The notes: a model not told the origin generated them from the letters alone. A DNA stretch of 50,850 nucleotides from JANJTY01 sp038257155 (GCA_038257155.1 JBBSJP010000034.1:1-50850), one strand, 5' to 3'; shown: positions 1 through 7,732, counted from the stretch's first letter. Made by a program: numbers and translations.

Positions 1-49
1 CCGATGAAGACCACAAGGGCTCATGGCCCCCGCGATACATCGGACGGGA
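1..49. other. Left edge, start of an unseen downstream gene region
   Basis: This short stretch lies downstream of the minus-strand leader-type ORF that ends at position 50. It has a small GGGC/GCCC hairpin but no start codon that can be assigned. If the leader model holds, the next gene on the minus strand begins just outside the window. Confidence 0.3.
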
Positions 50-445
50 TCAGATCAACAGGAGATTGGCGGGGTGCGGTGTAGGTCGGTGCCAGGAGAC
101 AGCCGGGGACAGTTCGATGCAACGAACGAGACTTGCTTCCAGCGCCACTACTGACGCGATCCCTAGCGCCACGGCTGGCATTGCAACAGGCACGGGTGGC
201 ACGCGAGGCACTTCACTGCTCTGATCGTCCTGGCTGCAATGGTGGCTGCACAGGGTCTGTGCATCGTCAGACGCAAGGTGATCGCAGCCCTGATCAACCG
301 GCCCGGGCGCGATCGCTTCACCGGATGCCGTGGCCGTCAGCGAAGTGATCGGATGGCCCGCCAGCACCAATTGCGACCAAAGTAACGCCATGACAGCCAA
401 TACGGATAGGCAGGTGCGCAGGCGACGGTGGAGGCATCGGTTCAT
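50..445 (-). CDS. Small secreted Cys/His protein, likely metal-operon leader ORF
   Basis: This 131-residue protein has a basic N-terminus, a hydrophobic signal-like segment (about residues 13-30) and a central motif LCSHHC followed by an acidic, Ser-rich stretch and a Pro-rich PPVPV. It ends in ANLLLI. The same plan (basic 13 residues, hydrophobic stretch, LCxxHCxxD, PPV, final LLI) is seen in the small ORF that leads the cus operon at 24540, so the two appear to be paralogues. Its last codons read CTC CTG TTG ATC before the stop; CTCCTG is complementary to a Shine-Dalgarno sequence. The gene it would precede lies outside the window. I infer a copper-type leader or periplasmic metal-binding protein; no family name can be assigned with certainty. 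The start codon has no strong ribosome binding site. Confidence 0.6.
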   Translation of the reverse strand: MNRCLHRRLRTCLSVLAVMALLWSQLVLAGHPITSLTATASGEAIAPGPVDQGCDHLASDDAQTLCSHHCSQDDQSSEVPRVPPVPVAMPAVALGIASVVALEASLVRCIELSPAVSWHRPTPHPANLLLI

Positions 446-703
446 GTTGGAGTAGATGCTAGCTGGGTTTAAGGAGAGCTCAGTTGATCTCGGTCAAGTT
501 AAATGCCGAGCTTGGGTATTTGGAGCAACAAACTCGGTCTAAGGATGGTGGGTGTGCGCCCATCCAGCACGCGATTGCCGCTTGACCAAGCAGAGCCGGA
601 GGGGCTCGTTCTCAGAGAGCACAGCCGCAGACCCTTGTAGATCTCGAGCGCGTGGACAGCCGCCCGAATCTCAAAGCGCACCACCGCCCGCTCCGCTCCA
701 TCC
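446..703. other. Intergenic, nothing recognised
   Basis: The 258 bases between the glutaredoxin fusion and the small leader-type ORF contain only short overlapping reading frames without recognisable motifs. Confidence 0.4.
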
Positions 704-1468
704 CTACACCATGCTCGCCAGCATCCACACCGCCATTCCCACCATCATCAAATTCTCCGTCAGCGACACCGCGCCAAGCGGCACACGGCTGTCGCCGCCG
801 ACGCAGGCGCACTTGATCTCGCGCTTGTCGATGTAGACCGCCTTGAACACCGACACCGCGCCGATGCCGCCGATGAACAGCGCCAGCGGGATGGAAATGA
901 AGTGCAGCACCCCGGCCACCATCAGCACACCGGCGGTGCCTTCGGCAAACGGGTACAGGTAGGAGTAGGGCACCCAGCGCTGCGCCAGCAGGTCGTAGCC
1001 CAGGAACATGCTGGAAAAGCGCTCCACGTCCTGCAGCTTGAGCAGGGCCAGCACGCACATCGACAGGCCGATAAACCACTCCAGCGTGCGCACCGTCAGC
1101 GGCGTGCCGAAAACCGCTTGGCTCAGCGCCAGCGCCATCAGCGCGGTCATCGCGAACAGCGCCACCACCGGCGTATAGCTGGTCGCCTTGGGATCGCGCA
1201 CGCGCTTGCCGAAGTAGCGGCGCAGGTCGTCGTGGCCGCCGATGCGCGTGCCGTCGATGAAGGTCTGGGGCGTGGTCGCCACGCCGTGCTCGGTCTTGAA
1301 GGCGTCCACCTGCTCCCGGGTGGTGAGCCAGCGGTCGTCCACTTCGAAGCCCTGGCGCCGCAGCAGGTCGAGCGATTTGAGACCGTAGGGGCAGGTGTGC
1401 GCGGGCATCACCATGCGGTGCAGCGTGGCGCGCCGGGCGGTGGATGCGGTTATGGTGGATGCGGTCAT
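704..1468 (-). CDS. Glutaredoxin / MauE-DoxX-type membrane fusion protein
   Basis: The 254-residue product starts with a glutaredoxin-like domain (about residues 15-85): a redox motif HTCPYG with a single cysteine, and the typical TTPQTFIDG and IGGHDDL glutathione-binding elements. A membrane domain with about four hydrophobic helices follows, resembling MauE/DoxX redox-associated membrane proteins, with a KCACVGG cysteine pair between helices. The fusion suggests passage of reducing equivalents across the membrane, perhaps to a metal-exposed target. The open frame runs upstream to 2221, but I chose the ATG at 1468 because the MerR-type promoter (1497-1528) sits just upstream and homology begins here. 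The gene diverges from the MerR regulator at 1532, so metal-induced expression is expected. The CPYG motif, rather than CPYC, implies a monothiol mechanism. Confidence 0.82.
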   Translation of the reverse strand: MTASTITASTARRATLHRMVMPAHTCPYGLKSLDLLRRQGFEVDDRWLTTREQVDAFKTEHGVATTPQTFIDGTRIGGHDDLRRYFGKRVRDPKATSYTPVVALFAMTALMALALSQAVFGTPLTVRTLEWFIGLSMCVLALLKLQDVERFSSMFLGYDLLAQRWVPYSYLYPFAEGTAGVLMVAGVLHFISIPLALFIGGIGAVSVFKAVYIDKREIKCACVGGDSRVPLGAVSLTENLMMVGMAVWMLASMV

Positions 1469-1496
1469 GGGACTGGCTCCGTAGCGGGACAGGCGT

Positions 1497-1528
1497 AGGC
1501 TACGCTCTGTACCGGGGTACGGGGTCAA
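1497..1528 (-). promoter_or_regulatory. MerR-type promoter/operator for the glutaredoxin fusion
   Basis: Read on the minus strand, TTGACC (1528-1523) is separated by 20 bp from TAGCCT (1502-1497). The spacer holds the dyad CCGTACC/GGTACAG (1507-1522, one mismatch in 7-2-7; inner GTACC-CC-GGTAC is perfect). An over-long spacer of 19-20 bp with a central dyad is the hallmark of MerR-activated promoters. Confidence 0.82.
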
Positions 1529-1531
1529 GCG

Positions 1532-1939
1532 ATGCCGGGCATGACGATTGCAGGGCTGGCGCAGGCAGGCGGCGTCGGCGTGGAAACGGTGCGCTACTAC
1601 CAGCGCCGCGGCCTGCTGGACGTGCCGCAGCGCGGGATGGACGTCGGTGTGCGCCGCTACGGCGGCGACGGTATACGCCGCCTCCGGTTCATCCGCTCGG
1701 CGCAGGCCGCTGGCTTCACCCTGGAGCAGATCGACGAGCTGATCCGCATGGATGCCTGCCAGGATCGCAAGCCCGCCCGTGCGCTGGCCGCCGCGCGCGT
1801 CGAAGCCCTCGACAACAAGATCGCCCAGCTCACCCAGGCCCGTAACGGACTGCTTCGCCTGGCCAGGCACTGTAGCGACACCGCCACCGGACCTTGCCCA
1901 ATCCTGACGGCGTTCGAACCCGAGGGCCAAGACGCGTAG
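1532..1939 (+). CDS. MerR-family regulator, Hg(II)-type cysteines
   Basis: A 135-residue MerR-family activator. The N-terminal winged helix-turn-helix includes VETVRYYQRRGLL and RRYGGDGIRRLRFI, followed by the dimerisation helix. Three cysteines lie where mercury-type MerR proteins have their trigonal thiolate site: DACQ at the start of the long helix, HCSD and GPCPIL near the C-terminus. It diverges from the glutaredoxin-MauE gene, with a dyad in the shared promoter, so it probably controls that gene and itself. Ligand could be Hg(II) or another thiophilic ion; the sequence does not decide this. It is the first of three intact MerR proteins in the window. Confidence 0.88.
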   Translation: MPGMTIAGLAQAGGVGVETVRYYQRRGLLDVPQRGMDVGVRRYGGDGIRRLRFIRSAQAAGFTLEQIDELIRMDACQDRKPARALAAARVEALDNKIAQLTQARNGLLRLARHCSDTATGPCPILTAFEPEGQDA

Positions 1940-2177
1940 GCGGCTGCTCCAATCGAAGCACCAGGCGAGATCGCTCCTGGGTCCAAACCCTTTCCCTCCT
2001 GCGGGAGAGGCTGGCCGCAGAGCCTGCTCCCGAATGCTCCAGTCGTGGGCTGGCTGAGGGTGCCCTTCGTGCGGAGTCCGCCCAACCCGGCCGCCGCCAA
2101 AGGCGCGTCCGAGCGTGTTCAGCAATGGCTGGGAACTCCAACCTGACCCTTTACCTGAGTAGGGGATGCACGGCCCG
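1940..2177. other. Intergenic repeat-like stretch
   Basis: No gene is supported here. The sequence includes a GGGAGAGG-type element (around 1990-2015) of the kind that recurs between Xanthomonad genes, and an operator-like segment CTGACC...ACCTGAGTAGGGG (about 2143-2166) that looks like a degenerate MerR site preceding the relic at 2178. Confidence 0.4.
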
Positions 2178-2288
2178 GTGATCTCAGGACTGACGCGCGC
2201 AGGCGGCGCGAGCGTGAACATGGTGCGCTACTATGGCCGGAGCGGACTATTCGCAGGGCCGTGGGCTCGGCTGCTTGCTCACCGGTAG
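2178..2288 (+). pseudogene. merR-family relic (N-terminal fragment)
   Basis: Reading from a GTG at 2178, the frame encodes ISGLTRAGGASVNMVRYYG and RSGLF, which match the first helix-turn-helix of MerR proteins (compare IAGLAQAGGVGVETVRYYQ of the intact copy at 1532). Similarity stops after about 25 codons and the frame ends at 2286-2288. The rest of the gene has been deleted, and copL follows within 90 bases. Confidence 0.7.
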
Positions 2289-2373
2289 CCAGCCGACGTA
2301 CGCGAAGTCGAGACGAGCAGGACATTCAGGAAAAGGAGAGCACGCGCTCCTCCGCAAAAGGTAAACTTGCCCA

Positions 2374-2772
2374 ATGGCTCCCCTCGCTGCTCTGCTCCGC
2401 TTGCTGCTTGCCCTCGCCGTGATCGTTCACGGGATCGGGGGGGCAACTGCGGGGTCGCACATGCAGGGGGACAATGCGCAGGGGGGGCACGCGATCGCGG
2501 TTGCCGAAGTCCAGGATCAGGCGGGGACCCCCTCGGCGTGCCATGAAGCTCCGGATTCGAGTCCTTCCGAAGCCGACTCGTCCGATTCATCGACCTCTGT
2601 CTGCTGCGACGGCGAGGGCTGTGCTCACGCCTGCGCCCAGTACGTTTCAGCCCTGCTTGCGCTCTCGCCTTCAGGGCTGACGAAAGGCAAGGATGGATGT
2701 GCATTGCATCCCCTGGCGGTAGGCCATGCCGCCCCGGCCCTCCCCAGCGCGATCCGCCCTCCGATCGCCTAA
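2374..2772 (+). CDS. copL: CopL-type copper leader/regulatory protein
   Basis: A 132-residue protein with an N-terminal hydrophobic signal segment (about residues 3-25), a Ser/Asp-rich middle, and a cysteine cluster VCCDGEGCAHACAQ (about residues 75-89). It ends RPPIA. Size, signal peptide, cysteine cluster and position directly before copA identify the CopL family of Xanthomonads; in X. axonopodis pv. vesicatoria copL is needed for copper-inducible copAB expression. The codons CCT CCG ATC near the stop contain CTCCGA, complementary to the Shine-Dalgarno TCGGAG of copA, so translation of the copL end could open copA. A 7-bp GGCGCCG hairpin lies between the genes. The product may also bind Cu(I) in the periplasm. 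Confidence 0.88.
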   Translation: MAPLAALLRLLLALAVIVHGIGGATAGSHMQGDNAQGGHAIAVAEVQDQAGTPSACHEAPDSSPSEADSSDSSTSVCCDGEGCAHACAQYVSALLALSPSGLTKGKDGCALHPLAVGHAAPALPSAIRPPIA

Positions 2773-2891
2773 ACGTCTCATGGCGCCGCCACGTCGGCGC
2801 CTCATTCCTGCGTATCTGTCGATCGCCATGCGATGACGGCCTGCCGCACGGTCATCGGCATCGACGGATGCCCAAACGTTGCTATTCGGAG
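2759..2891 (+). promoter_or_regulatory. Predicted copL-end/copA Shine-Dalgarno pairing
   Basis: CTCCGA at 2759-2764, inside the last codons of copL (Pro-Pro-Ile), is perfectly complementary to TCGGAG at 2886-2891, the Shine-Dalgarno sequence 5 nt before the copA ATG at 2897. A local hairpin, GGCGCCG (2782-2788) with CGGCGCC (2795-2801), would shorten the loop. A ribosome at the end of copL would break the pairing. Function is inferred. Confidence 0.5.
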
Positions 2892-2896
2892 TTCCC

Positions 2897-4867
2897 ATGT
2901 CATTTTCCTTCCCCGGCTCCAAGCCGGTCGCGCCTTCACGACGGCGCTTTATCCAGGGCCTCACGGCAGGCGGCGCAATGGTCGGCCTGGGCTTGTGGCC
3001 CAAACCCGTCTGGGCGGTGAAGTCGCTCGGGCAGAAGACCGTTCTGGCGGGCACACAGTTCGACCTGTCCATCGGCGAGACTCCGCTCAACTTCACCGGC
3101 GCCACCCGAACCGGCATCACCGTGAACGGGTCGGTGCCGGCGCCGCTGTTGCGCTGGCGCGAAGGCGACACGGTCAACCTGCGGGTATCCAACACGCTGC
3201 CGGAGAACTCCATCCATGGCCATCAGACCTCCATCCACTGGCACGGCATCCTGCTGCCGGCCAACATGGATGGTGTGCCCGGGCTGAGCTTCGACGGCAT
3301 CAATCGCGGGGAGGCCTACCCCTACCGGTTCGACGTGGTCCAGAACGGCACGTACTGGTACCACAGCCATTCGGCGTTCCAGGAACAGGCCGGCGTGTAT
3401 GGCGCGATCGTGATCGATGCGCTGGAGCCGGAACCCTTCCGGTACGACCGCGACTACGTGGTCCTGCTGAGCGACTGGACCGACCTGGATCCGACCGACC
3501 TGTTCAACCGGCTCAAGAAGATGTCCGACTACGACAACTTCGCCAAGCTCACGGTCGGCGACTGGGTCGATGACGTGCAGGAGCACGGTCTGGCCGCCAC
3601 CCTGCAACACCGCAAGATGTGGGGGCAGATGCGCATGACCCCGACCGACCTGTCGGACGTCAACGGCAACACCTACACCTACCTGATGAACGGCACCACC
3701 GCGCTGGGTAACTGGACCGGCCTGTTCCGGTCCGGCGAGAAAGTGCGGCTGCGCTTCATCAACGGCTCGTCGATGACGCATTTCGACGTGCGGATTCCAG
3801 GCCTGAAGATGACCGTGGTCGCAGCCGACGGCCAATATGTGCGGCCGGTGCTGGTCGATGAATTCCGCATCGCCACGTCCGAAACGTTCGATGTGATTGT
3901 CGAGCCAACGGGGCAGGACGCGTTCACGATCTTCGCCCAGGACCTTGGGCGCACCGGCTATGTCAGCGGCACGCTGGCGGTGCGCGAAGGCCTTCGCGCC
4001 CCGGTGCCCGCAGTGGATCCGAAGCCGATCCTGACCATGGACGACATGGGGCATGGCGGGATGGGGCAGGGCGGCATGAACCACGACATGTCCTCGATGT
4101 CCAGCGGCCCGATGGCAGGCGGTTCGATGGCCGGAACGGACCACAGCGGCATGGACATGAGCGGCGCCGGGTCGACCGCCTCGGCCGACATGGCGGGCAT
4201 GGACCACAGCGGCCACGACATGGTATCGATGGCCGGTGGCGCAATGGCCGGCGCAAGCATGGCCGGCGCGGACCCCAGCCTGCCCGGAACTTCGTCGATG
4301 CTGCCTGGGCCGATGGCGACCATGGACCATGGCGCGGCCGGCATGCAGCAGCACCCCGCCAGCGAAACCGACAATCCGCTGGTCGACATGCAGACGATGA
4401 ACCCCGCGCCGAAACTCGACGACCCTGGCATCGGATTGCGTGACAACGGTCGCCGGGTACTGACCTACGCCGACCTCAGGAGCACGTTCCCCGATCCCGA
4501 CGGACGCGAACCCAGTCGCACCATCGAGTTGCACCTGACCGGACACATGGAACGCTTCGCCTGGTCGTTCGACGGCATCAAGTTCTCCTCGGCCGAACCG
4601 CTGGTGCTCAAGTACGGCGAGCGGGTGCGCATCGTGCTGGTCAACGACACGATGATGACCCACCCGATCCACCTGCACGGCATGTGGAGCGACCTGGAGG
4701 ATGCCGACGGTAACTTCATGGTGCGCAAGCACACCATCGACATGCCGCCGGGGAGCAAGCGCAGCTATCGTGTGCGTGCCGATGCGCTAGGACGCTGGGC
4801 GTATCACTGTCATCTGCTGTACCACATGGAAGCGGGCATGTTCCGCGAAGTGCGGGTGGAGGAATGA
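2897..4867 (+). CDS. copA: CopA multicopper oxidase, copper resistance
   Basis: A 656-residue periplasmic multicopper oxidase of the CopA/PcoA type, thought to oxidise Cu(I) and bind copper. The Tat signal SRRRFIQGL is near residue 15. Type 2/3 copper motifs appear in order: HWHG and HSHSAF in the first cupredoxin domain, HPIHLHG and HCHLLYHMEAGMF at the C-terminus. Between about residues 380 and 490 is a long Met/His-rich insert (MGHGGMGQGGMNHDM and similar repeats) that probably binds many Cu ions. I chose ATG 2897 over 2879 because TCGGAG lies 5 nt upstream. The stop overlaps the copB ATG (ATGA), so the two are translationally coupled. This is the second gene of the copLAB operon. Confidence 0.95.
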   Translation: MSFSFPGSKPVAPSRRRFIQGLTAGGAMVGLGLWPKPVWAVKSLGQKTVLAGTQFDLSIGETPLNFTGATRTGITVNGSVPAPLLRWREGDTVNLRVSNTLPENSIHGHQTSIHWHGILLPANMDGVPGLSFDGINRGEAYPYRFDVVQNGTYWYHSHSAFQEQAGVYGAIVIDALEPEPFRYDRDYVVLLSDWTDLDPTDLFNRLKKMSDYDNFAKLTVGDWVDDVQEHGLAATLQHRKMWGQMRMTPTDLSDVNGNTYTYLMNGTTALGNWTGLFRSGEKVRLRFINGSSMTHFDVRIPGLKMTVVAADGQYVRPVLVDEFRIATSETFDVIVEPTGQDAFTIFAQDLGRTGYVSGTLAVREGLRAPVPAVDPKPILTMDDMGHGGMGQGGMNHDMSSMSSGPMAGGSMAGTDHSGMDMSGAGSTASADMAGMDHSGHDMVSMAGGAMAGASMAGADPSLPGTSSMLPGPMATMDHGAAGMQQHPASETDNPLVDMQTMNPAPKLDDPGIGLRDNGRRVLTYADLRSTFPDPDGREPSRTIELHLTGHMERFAWSFDGIKFSSAEPLVLKYGERVRIVLVNDTMMTHPIHLHGMWSDLEDADGNFMVRKHTIDMPPGSKRSYRVRADALGRWAYHCHLLYHMEAGMFREVRVEE

Positions 4868-6198
4868 ACATCATGAAATCGACCCCAGTCATCACTGCCC
4901 GTGCGCTTGGCCTTGCAATTGCAATCGCACTGGGCGGCGTGTCCGCGCCAGCCTTCGCACAGGAAATGGACCATTCCAAGATGCAGATGCCGGCGCCGAA
5001 ACCCGCCCCGGCGGCCCGCAAGCCTGAGCCGAAGCCGGCGCCAGCCCCGACCGCCTCGCCGAAGCCCGCGGTCGATCCGCATGCCGGTCATGTCATGCCG
5101 GCTTCAAAACCCAAGCCAAAACCCAAGCCAAAACCCACCCCCAGGCCGGCGCCGGCCCAGGCCACTGCGGTCGACCATGCCGCCATGGGGCACGACGCAC
5201 CTGCGCAGGCAGCACCAATCAAGCCCGTCGACCACGCAGCGATGGGTCACGACATGCCTGCGCCGACACCAGTGCCTGCTGAGCCGGTCGATCATTCCAC
5301 AATGGGCCATAACATGCCGCCCACGGAACCCACCGAGGCAATGGACCACTCGTCGATGGGTCATGACATGCCGCCTGACGAGCCAACCGAGGAAATGGAT
5401 CACTCCGCCATGGGGCACGACATGGAAGCCATGACGGCGGAAGAACACGCCGGCATGCAGGGACAGGATTTACCTGCGAACGCCGCGCCGCGTGAGCCTT
5501 TTCCGGTAGTGACCGATGCCGATCGCGCGGCCGCATTCCCCGACGTCGCCGGACACACCGTCCACGACGACGGCGTGCATTGGTTCGCCCTGCTCAACCG
5601 GCTGGAAACCTGGGACGCGGATGAAGGCGACGCCTTCGGCTGGGAAGGCACCGGCTGGATCGGCACCGACCTGGACCGCCTGTGGATCCGCAGCGAGGGC
5701 GAGGCGATCGACGGCAGCGTCGAGTCGGCCGACGTCGAAGTGCTGTACGGCCGCGCGATCGCCCGCTGGTGGGATGCGGTGGTCGGTATCCGCCACGACT
5801 TCGGCGAGGACCCGTCGCAGACCTTCGCCGCGGTCGGCGTGATGGGCTTGGCGCCGTACATGTTTGAAGTGGAAGCCACCGCCTACATCGGCGAGTCCGG
5901 GCAGACGGGACTGGGACTGGAGGCCGAGTACGAGACGCTGTTCACCAACCGGCTGATCCTGCAGTCCATCGTGGAAGCCGAATTCTGGGGCAAGGACGAC
6001 GACCGCCGCGGTATCGGTTCTGGCTTGAGCAAGGTCGAAGCAGGTTTCCGTCTGCGCTACGAGTTCACCCGCCGGTTCGCGCCGTACATCGGTGTCGTGC
6101 GTGAGCGGGTGTTTGGCGGCACCGCCGATTTTAGGCGCGCACAAGGCGGAGACATCGATGACACCCGTGTCGTCGTCGGCCTACGCACCTGGTTCTGA
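4864..6198 (+). CDS. copB: CopB outer-membrane copper resistance protein
   Basis: A 444-residue CopB/PcoB protein. A signal peptide (about residues 1-32) ends at AFAQ. Residues about 33-205 are a low-complexity copper-binding region: a Lys-Pro stretch with repeated KPKP, then five near-identical blocks of the type DHxxMGHDMP. The C-terminal half (about residues 215-444) is the conserved CopB domain, with alternating aromatic and polar residues typical of an outer-membrane beta-barrel, ending in RTWF. CopB works with CopA to sequester copper in the periplasm and outer membrane. It overlaps copA by 4 nt and is followed 20 nt later by the cytochrome c gene. The repeat block is unusually long and regular compared with the core domain. 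Confidence 0.93.
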   Translation: MNIMKSTPVITARALGLAIAIALGGVSAPAFAQEMDHSKMQMPAPKPAPAARKPEPKPAPAPTASPKPAVDPHAGHVMPASKPKPKPKPKPTPRPAPAQATAVDHAAMGHDAPAQAAPIKPVDHAAMGHDMPAPTPVPAEPVDHSTMGHNMPPTEPTEAMDHSSMGHDMPPDEPTEEMDHSAMGHDMEAMTAEEHAGMQGQDLPANAAPREPFPVVTDADRAAAFPDVAGHTVHDDGVHWFALLNRLETWDADEGDAFGWEGTGWIGTDLDRLWIRSEGEAIDGSVESADVEVLYGRAIARWWDAVVGIRHDFGEDPSQTFAAVGVMGLAPYMFEVEATAYIGESGQTGLGLEAEYETLFTNRLILQSIVEAEFWGKDDDRRGIGSGLSKVEAGFRLRYEFTRRFAPYIGVVRERVFGGTADFRRAQGGDIDDTRVVVGLRTWF

Positions 6199-6218
6199 CA
6201 AAAGAGGGGAACAACATC

Positions 6219-7070
6219 ATGGCGTTCTTGACACGTAAAACACTGCTCACCCTTTCGGTTCTCTCCGCGGTTGCGGTGGCGGGCGTCGGCGGCTTCATCT
6301 GGTCGGGCGTCTACAACGTCGGTGCCGACGACCCCCACACCGGACCGGTCTACGCGGTACTGGAGACCATGCGCGACCGTTCCATCGAAAGGCGGGCCAG
6401 CAGGCTGCAGGTGCCGGACAACCTGCAGGATCCGGCGCGTATCACCCAGGGCGCCGGTAACTACAACGCGATGTGCATGGGCTGCCACCTCGCCCCGGGG
6501 ATGGCGGCCACCGAGATGAGTCGAGGCCTTTATCCGGCCCCGCCCGACCTGAGCAAAGAGACCGTGGAGGCGGCCGCGGCGTTCTGGGTGATCAAGCACG
6601 GCATCAAGGCCTCGGGCATGCCCGCCTGGGGCGAAAGCATGAATGATGAGTACATCTGGAACATGGCTGCGTTTCTGCAGGAACTGCCCAACCTCAGCCC
6701 CGAGCAATACCAGACGATGGTGGCCAGCAGCGGAGGACACGAACACGGCGGCGGTGAGACCGAGCCGCACGGCCATGCCGAGGGCACGCCGGCCGACCAT
6801 CACGACACGCCGACGGTACGCATGCCGGCGAACGAAGCCGTGCCGCATGCCCATCCCCCTGGTACGCCGGCCCACGACGACGCGCCTGCCGATCCGCATG
6901 CCGGCATGGACATGGGCGCCGATGCGACCAAGGAAAGCCAGTCGCACCCGCATCCGCCCGGTACGCCGGCTGACCATCATCCACCTGCAGCGGCCGTTGA
7001 GCCGGCGGCGGCACCGGCTTCGTCCGCTCCCGCGACCGAAGCCGACGACGGCCACGACCACCAGCACTGA
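6219..7070 (+). CDS. copM: Cytochrome c with His-rich tail (CopM-like)
   Basis: A 283-residue protein with an N-terminal hydrophobic anchor or signal segment (residues about 8-28), a single c-type haem motif CMGCH (about residues 87-91) and distal Met candidates (GMPAWGESM). The fold matches a monohaem cytochrome c of about 140 residues. The last 110 residues are a disordered tail rich in His, Pro and Asp, with repeats such as PHAHPPGTP and HPHPPGTPADHH and a final HDHQH. In Xanthomonad copper islands a cytochrome c called CopM follows copB (copLABM...), which is the order here. It may pass electrons from CopA-catalysed Cu(I) oxidation and bind copper with its tail. A good Shine-Dalgarno (AGAGGGG) precedes the ATG. 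Confidence 0.88.
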   Translation: MAFLTRKTLLTLSVLSAVAVAGVGGFIWSGVYNVGADDPHTGPVYAVLETMRDRSIERRASRLQVPDNLQDPARITQGAGNYNAMCMGCHLAPGMAATEMSRGLYPAPPDLSKETVEAAAAFWVIKHGIKASGMPAWGESMNDEYIWNMAAFLQELPNLSPEQYQTMVASSGGHEHGGGETEPHGHAEGTPADHHDTPTVRMPANEAVPHAHPPGTPAHDDAPADPHAGMDMGADATKESQSHPHPPGTPADHHPPAAAVEPAAAPASSAPATEADDGHDHQH

Positions 7071-7104
7071 ACCATCAACCCCCTCAATCAGGACACCGAC
7101 CAAC

Positions 7105-7626
7105 ATGAAAACCACCACTCACTTGCTTGCTATCGCCGCCTCGTTCGCCCTTGCATCGTCGGCAATCGCGCAAGCGCCGCCGACCACTACTGAACACTCA
7201 CACGCAGTCGACACACCCGCAGCCGCATCCACCATTGACGTGGCGGCTGGAGCGGAAGCCGCTGTGGCCGTAACCGACGCGTTCGGCAAGGCGTTGGCGG
7301 CAGGCAACTTTGATGAAGTCGAAGCGCTGCTCGATCCGGCCGTGCTCATTCTTGAGACCGGCGGCGCCGAGCGCAGCCGCAGCGAGTACATGGGCCATCA
7401 CGCCAAATCGGATACCAAGTTCCTCGCCGGCAGCCACTCCGCACTGTCTCGGCGCATCGCCAGGCTCGACGGCGACACCGCCTGGGTCGCCAGTGAAAGC
7501 GAACTGCATGCGAAGAAGGACGGCAAGCCGATGACGCTTCTCAGTACCGAAACCATGGTGCTGAACAACACACCGAACGGCTGGAAGATCGTTCACATCC
7601 ACTGGTCGTCGCGACCCAAGAAGTAG
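7105..7626 (+). CDS. Secreted NTF2-like (SnoaL/DUF4440) protein
   Basis: A 173-residue protein with a clear signal peptide ending at SAIAQA. The mature part is a single NTF2-like domain: an alpha helix with AFGKALAAGNFDEVEALLDP, then GHHAKSDTKF and a final strand WKIVHIHWSSRPKK. Such cone-shaped folds bind small ligands or serve as accessory subunits; the role here is unknown. It is the last gene of the cop operon, 34 nt after the cytochrome. A distant paralogue with the same plan and C-terminal basic end (STHSSSRTPRPPKK) lies at 11699-12187 on the other strand. Periplasmic location is expected. Confidence 0.8.
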   Translation: MKTTTHLLAIAASFALASSAIAQAPPTTTEHSHAVDTPAAASTIDVAAGAEAAVAVTDAFGKALAAGNFDEVEALLDPAVLILETGGAERSRSEYMGHHAKSDTKFLAGSHSALSRRIARLDGDTAWVASESELHAKKDGKPMTLLSTETMVLNNTPNGWKIVHIHWSSRPKK

Positions 7627-7687
7627 GCGGCTTGGGGGCGGTGGTAGGTACGCGCCGAAATGCGCCGGTCTACAAGAGGAAACTCCC

Positions 7688-7732
7688 ATGAGTCACCTAT
7701 CGCTGAACATCACGATCCTGGTTTCGGTGTAG
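7688..7732 (+). CDS. Short leader-peptide-like ORF (14 codons)
   Basis: The ATG at 7688 follows a strong Shine-Dalgarno (AAGAGGAAA) and encodes MSHLSLNITILVSV before a stop. Half of its residues are Leu, Ile or Val, and a strong hairpin (7741-7760) follows 9 nt after the stop. This resembles a branched-chain amino acid attenuator leader, but the next gene downstream is on the other strand, so it is an orphan if it is real. Codon-level evidence for translation is limited to its size and ribosome binding site. Confidence 0.4.
   Translation: MSHLSLNITILVSV

Noticed and set aside
1469..2221. Upstream extension of the glutaredoxin frame
   Set aside because: Overlaps merR on the other strand and the MerR promoter; composition is low-complexity and homology begins at 1468.
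2936..4732. 598-codon minus-strand ORF opposite copA
   Set aside because: It is a shadow of copA in GC-rich sequence; His/Gly/Arg-biased with no domain, and copA has all multicopper oxidase motifs.
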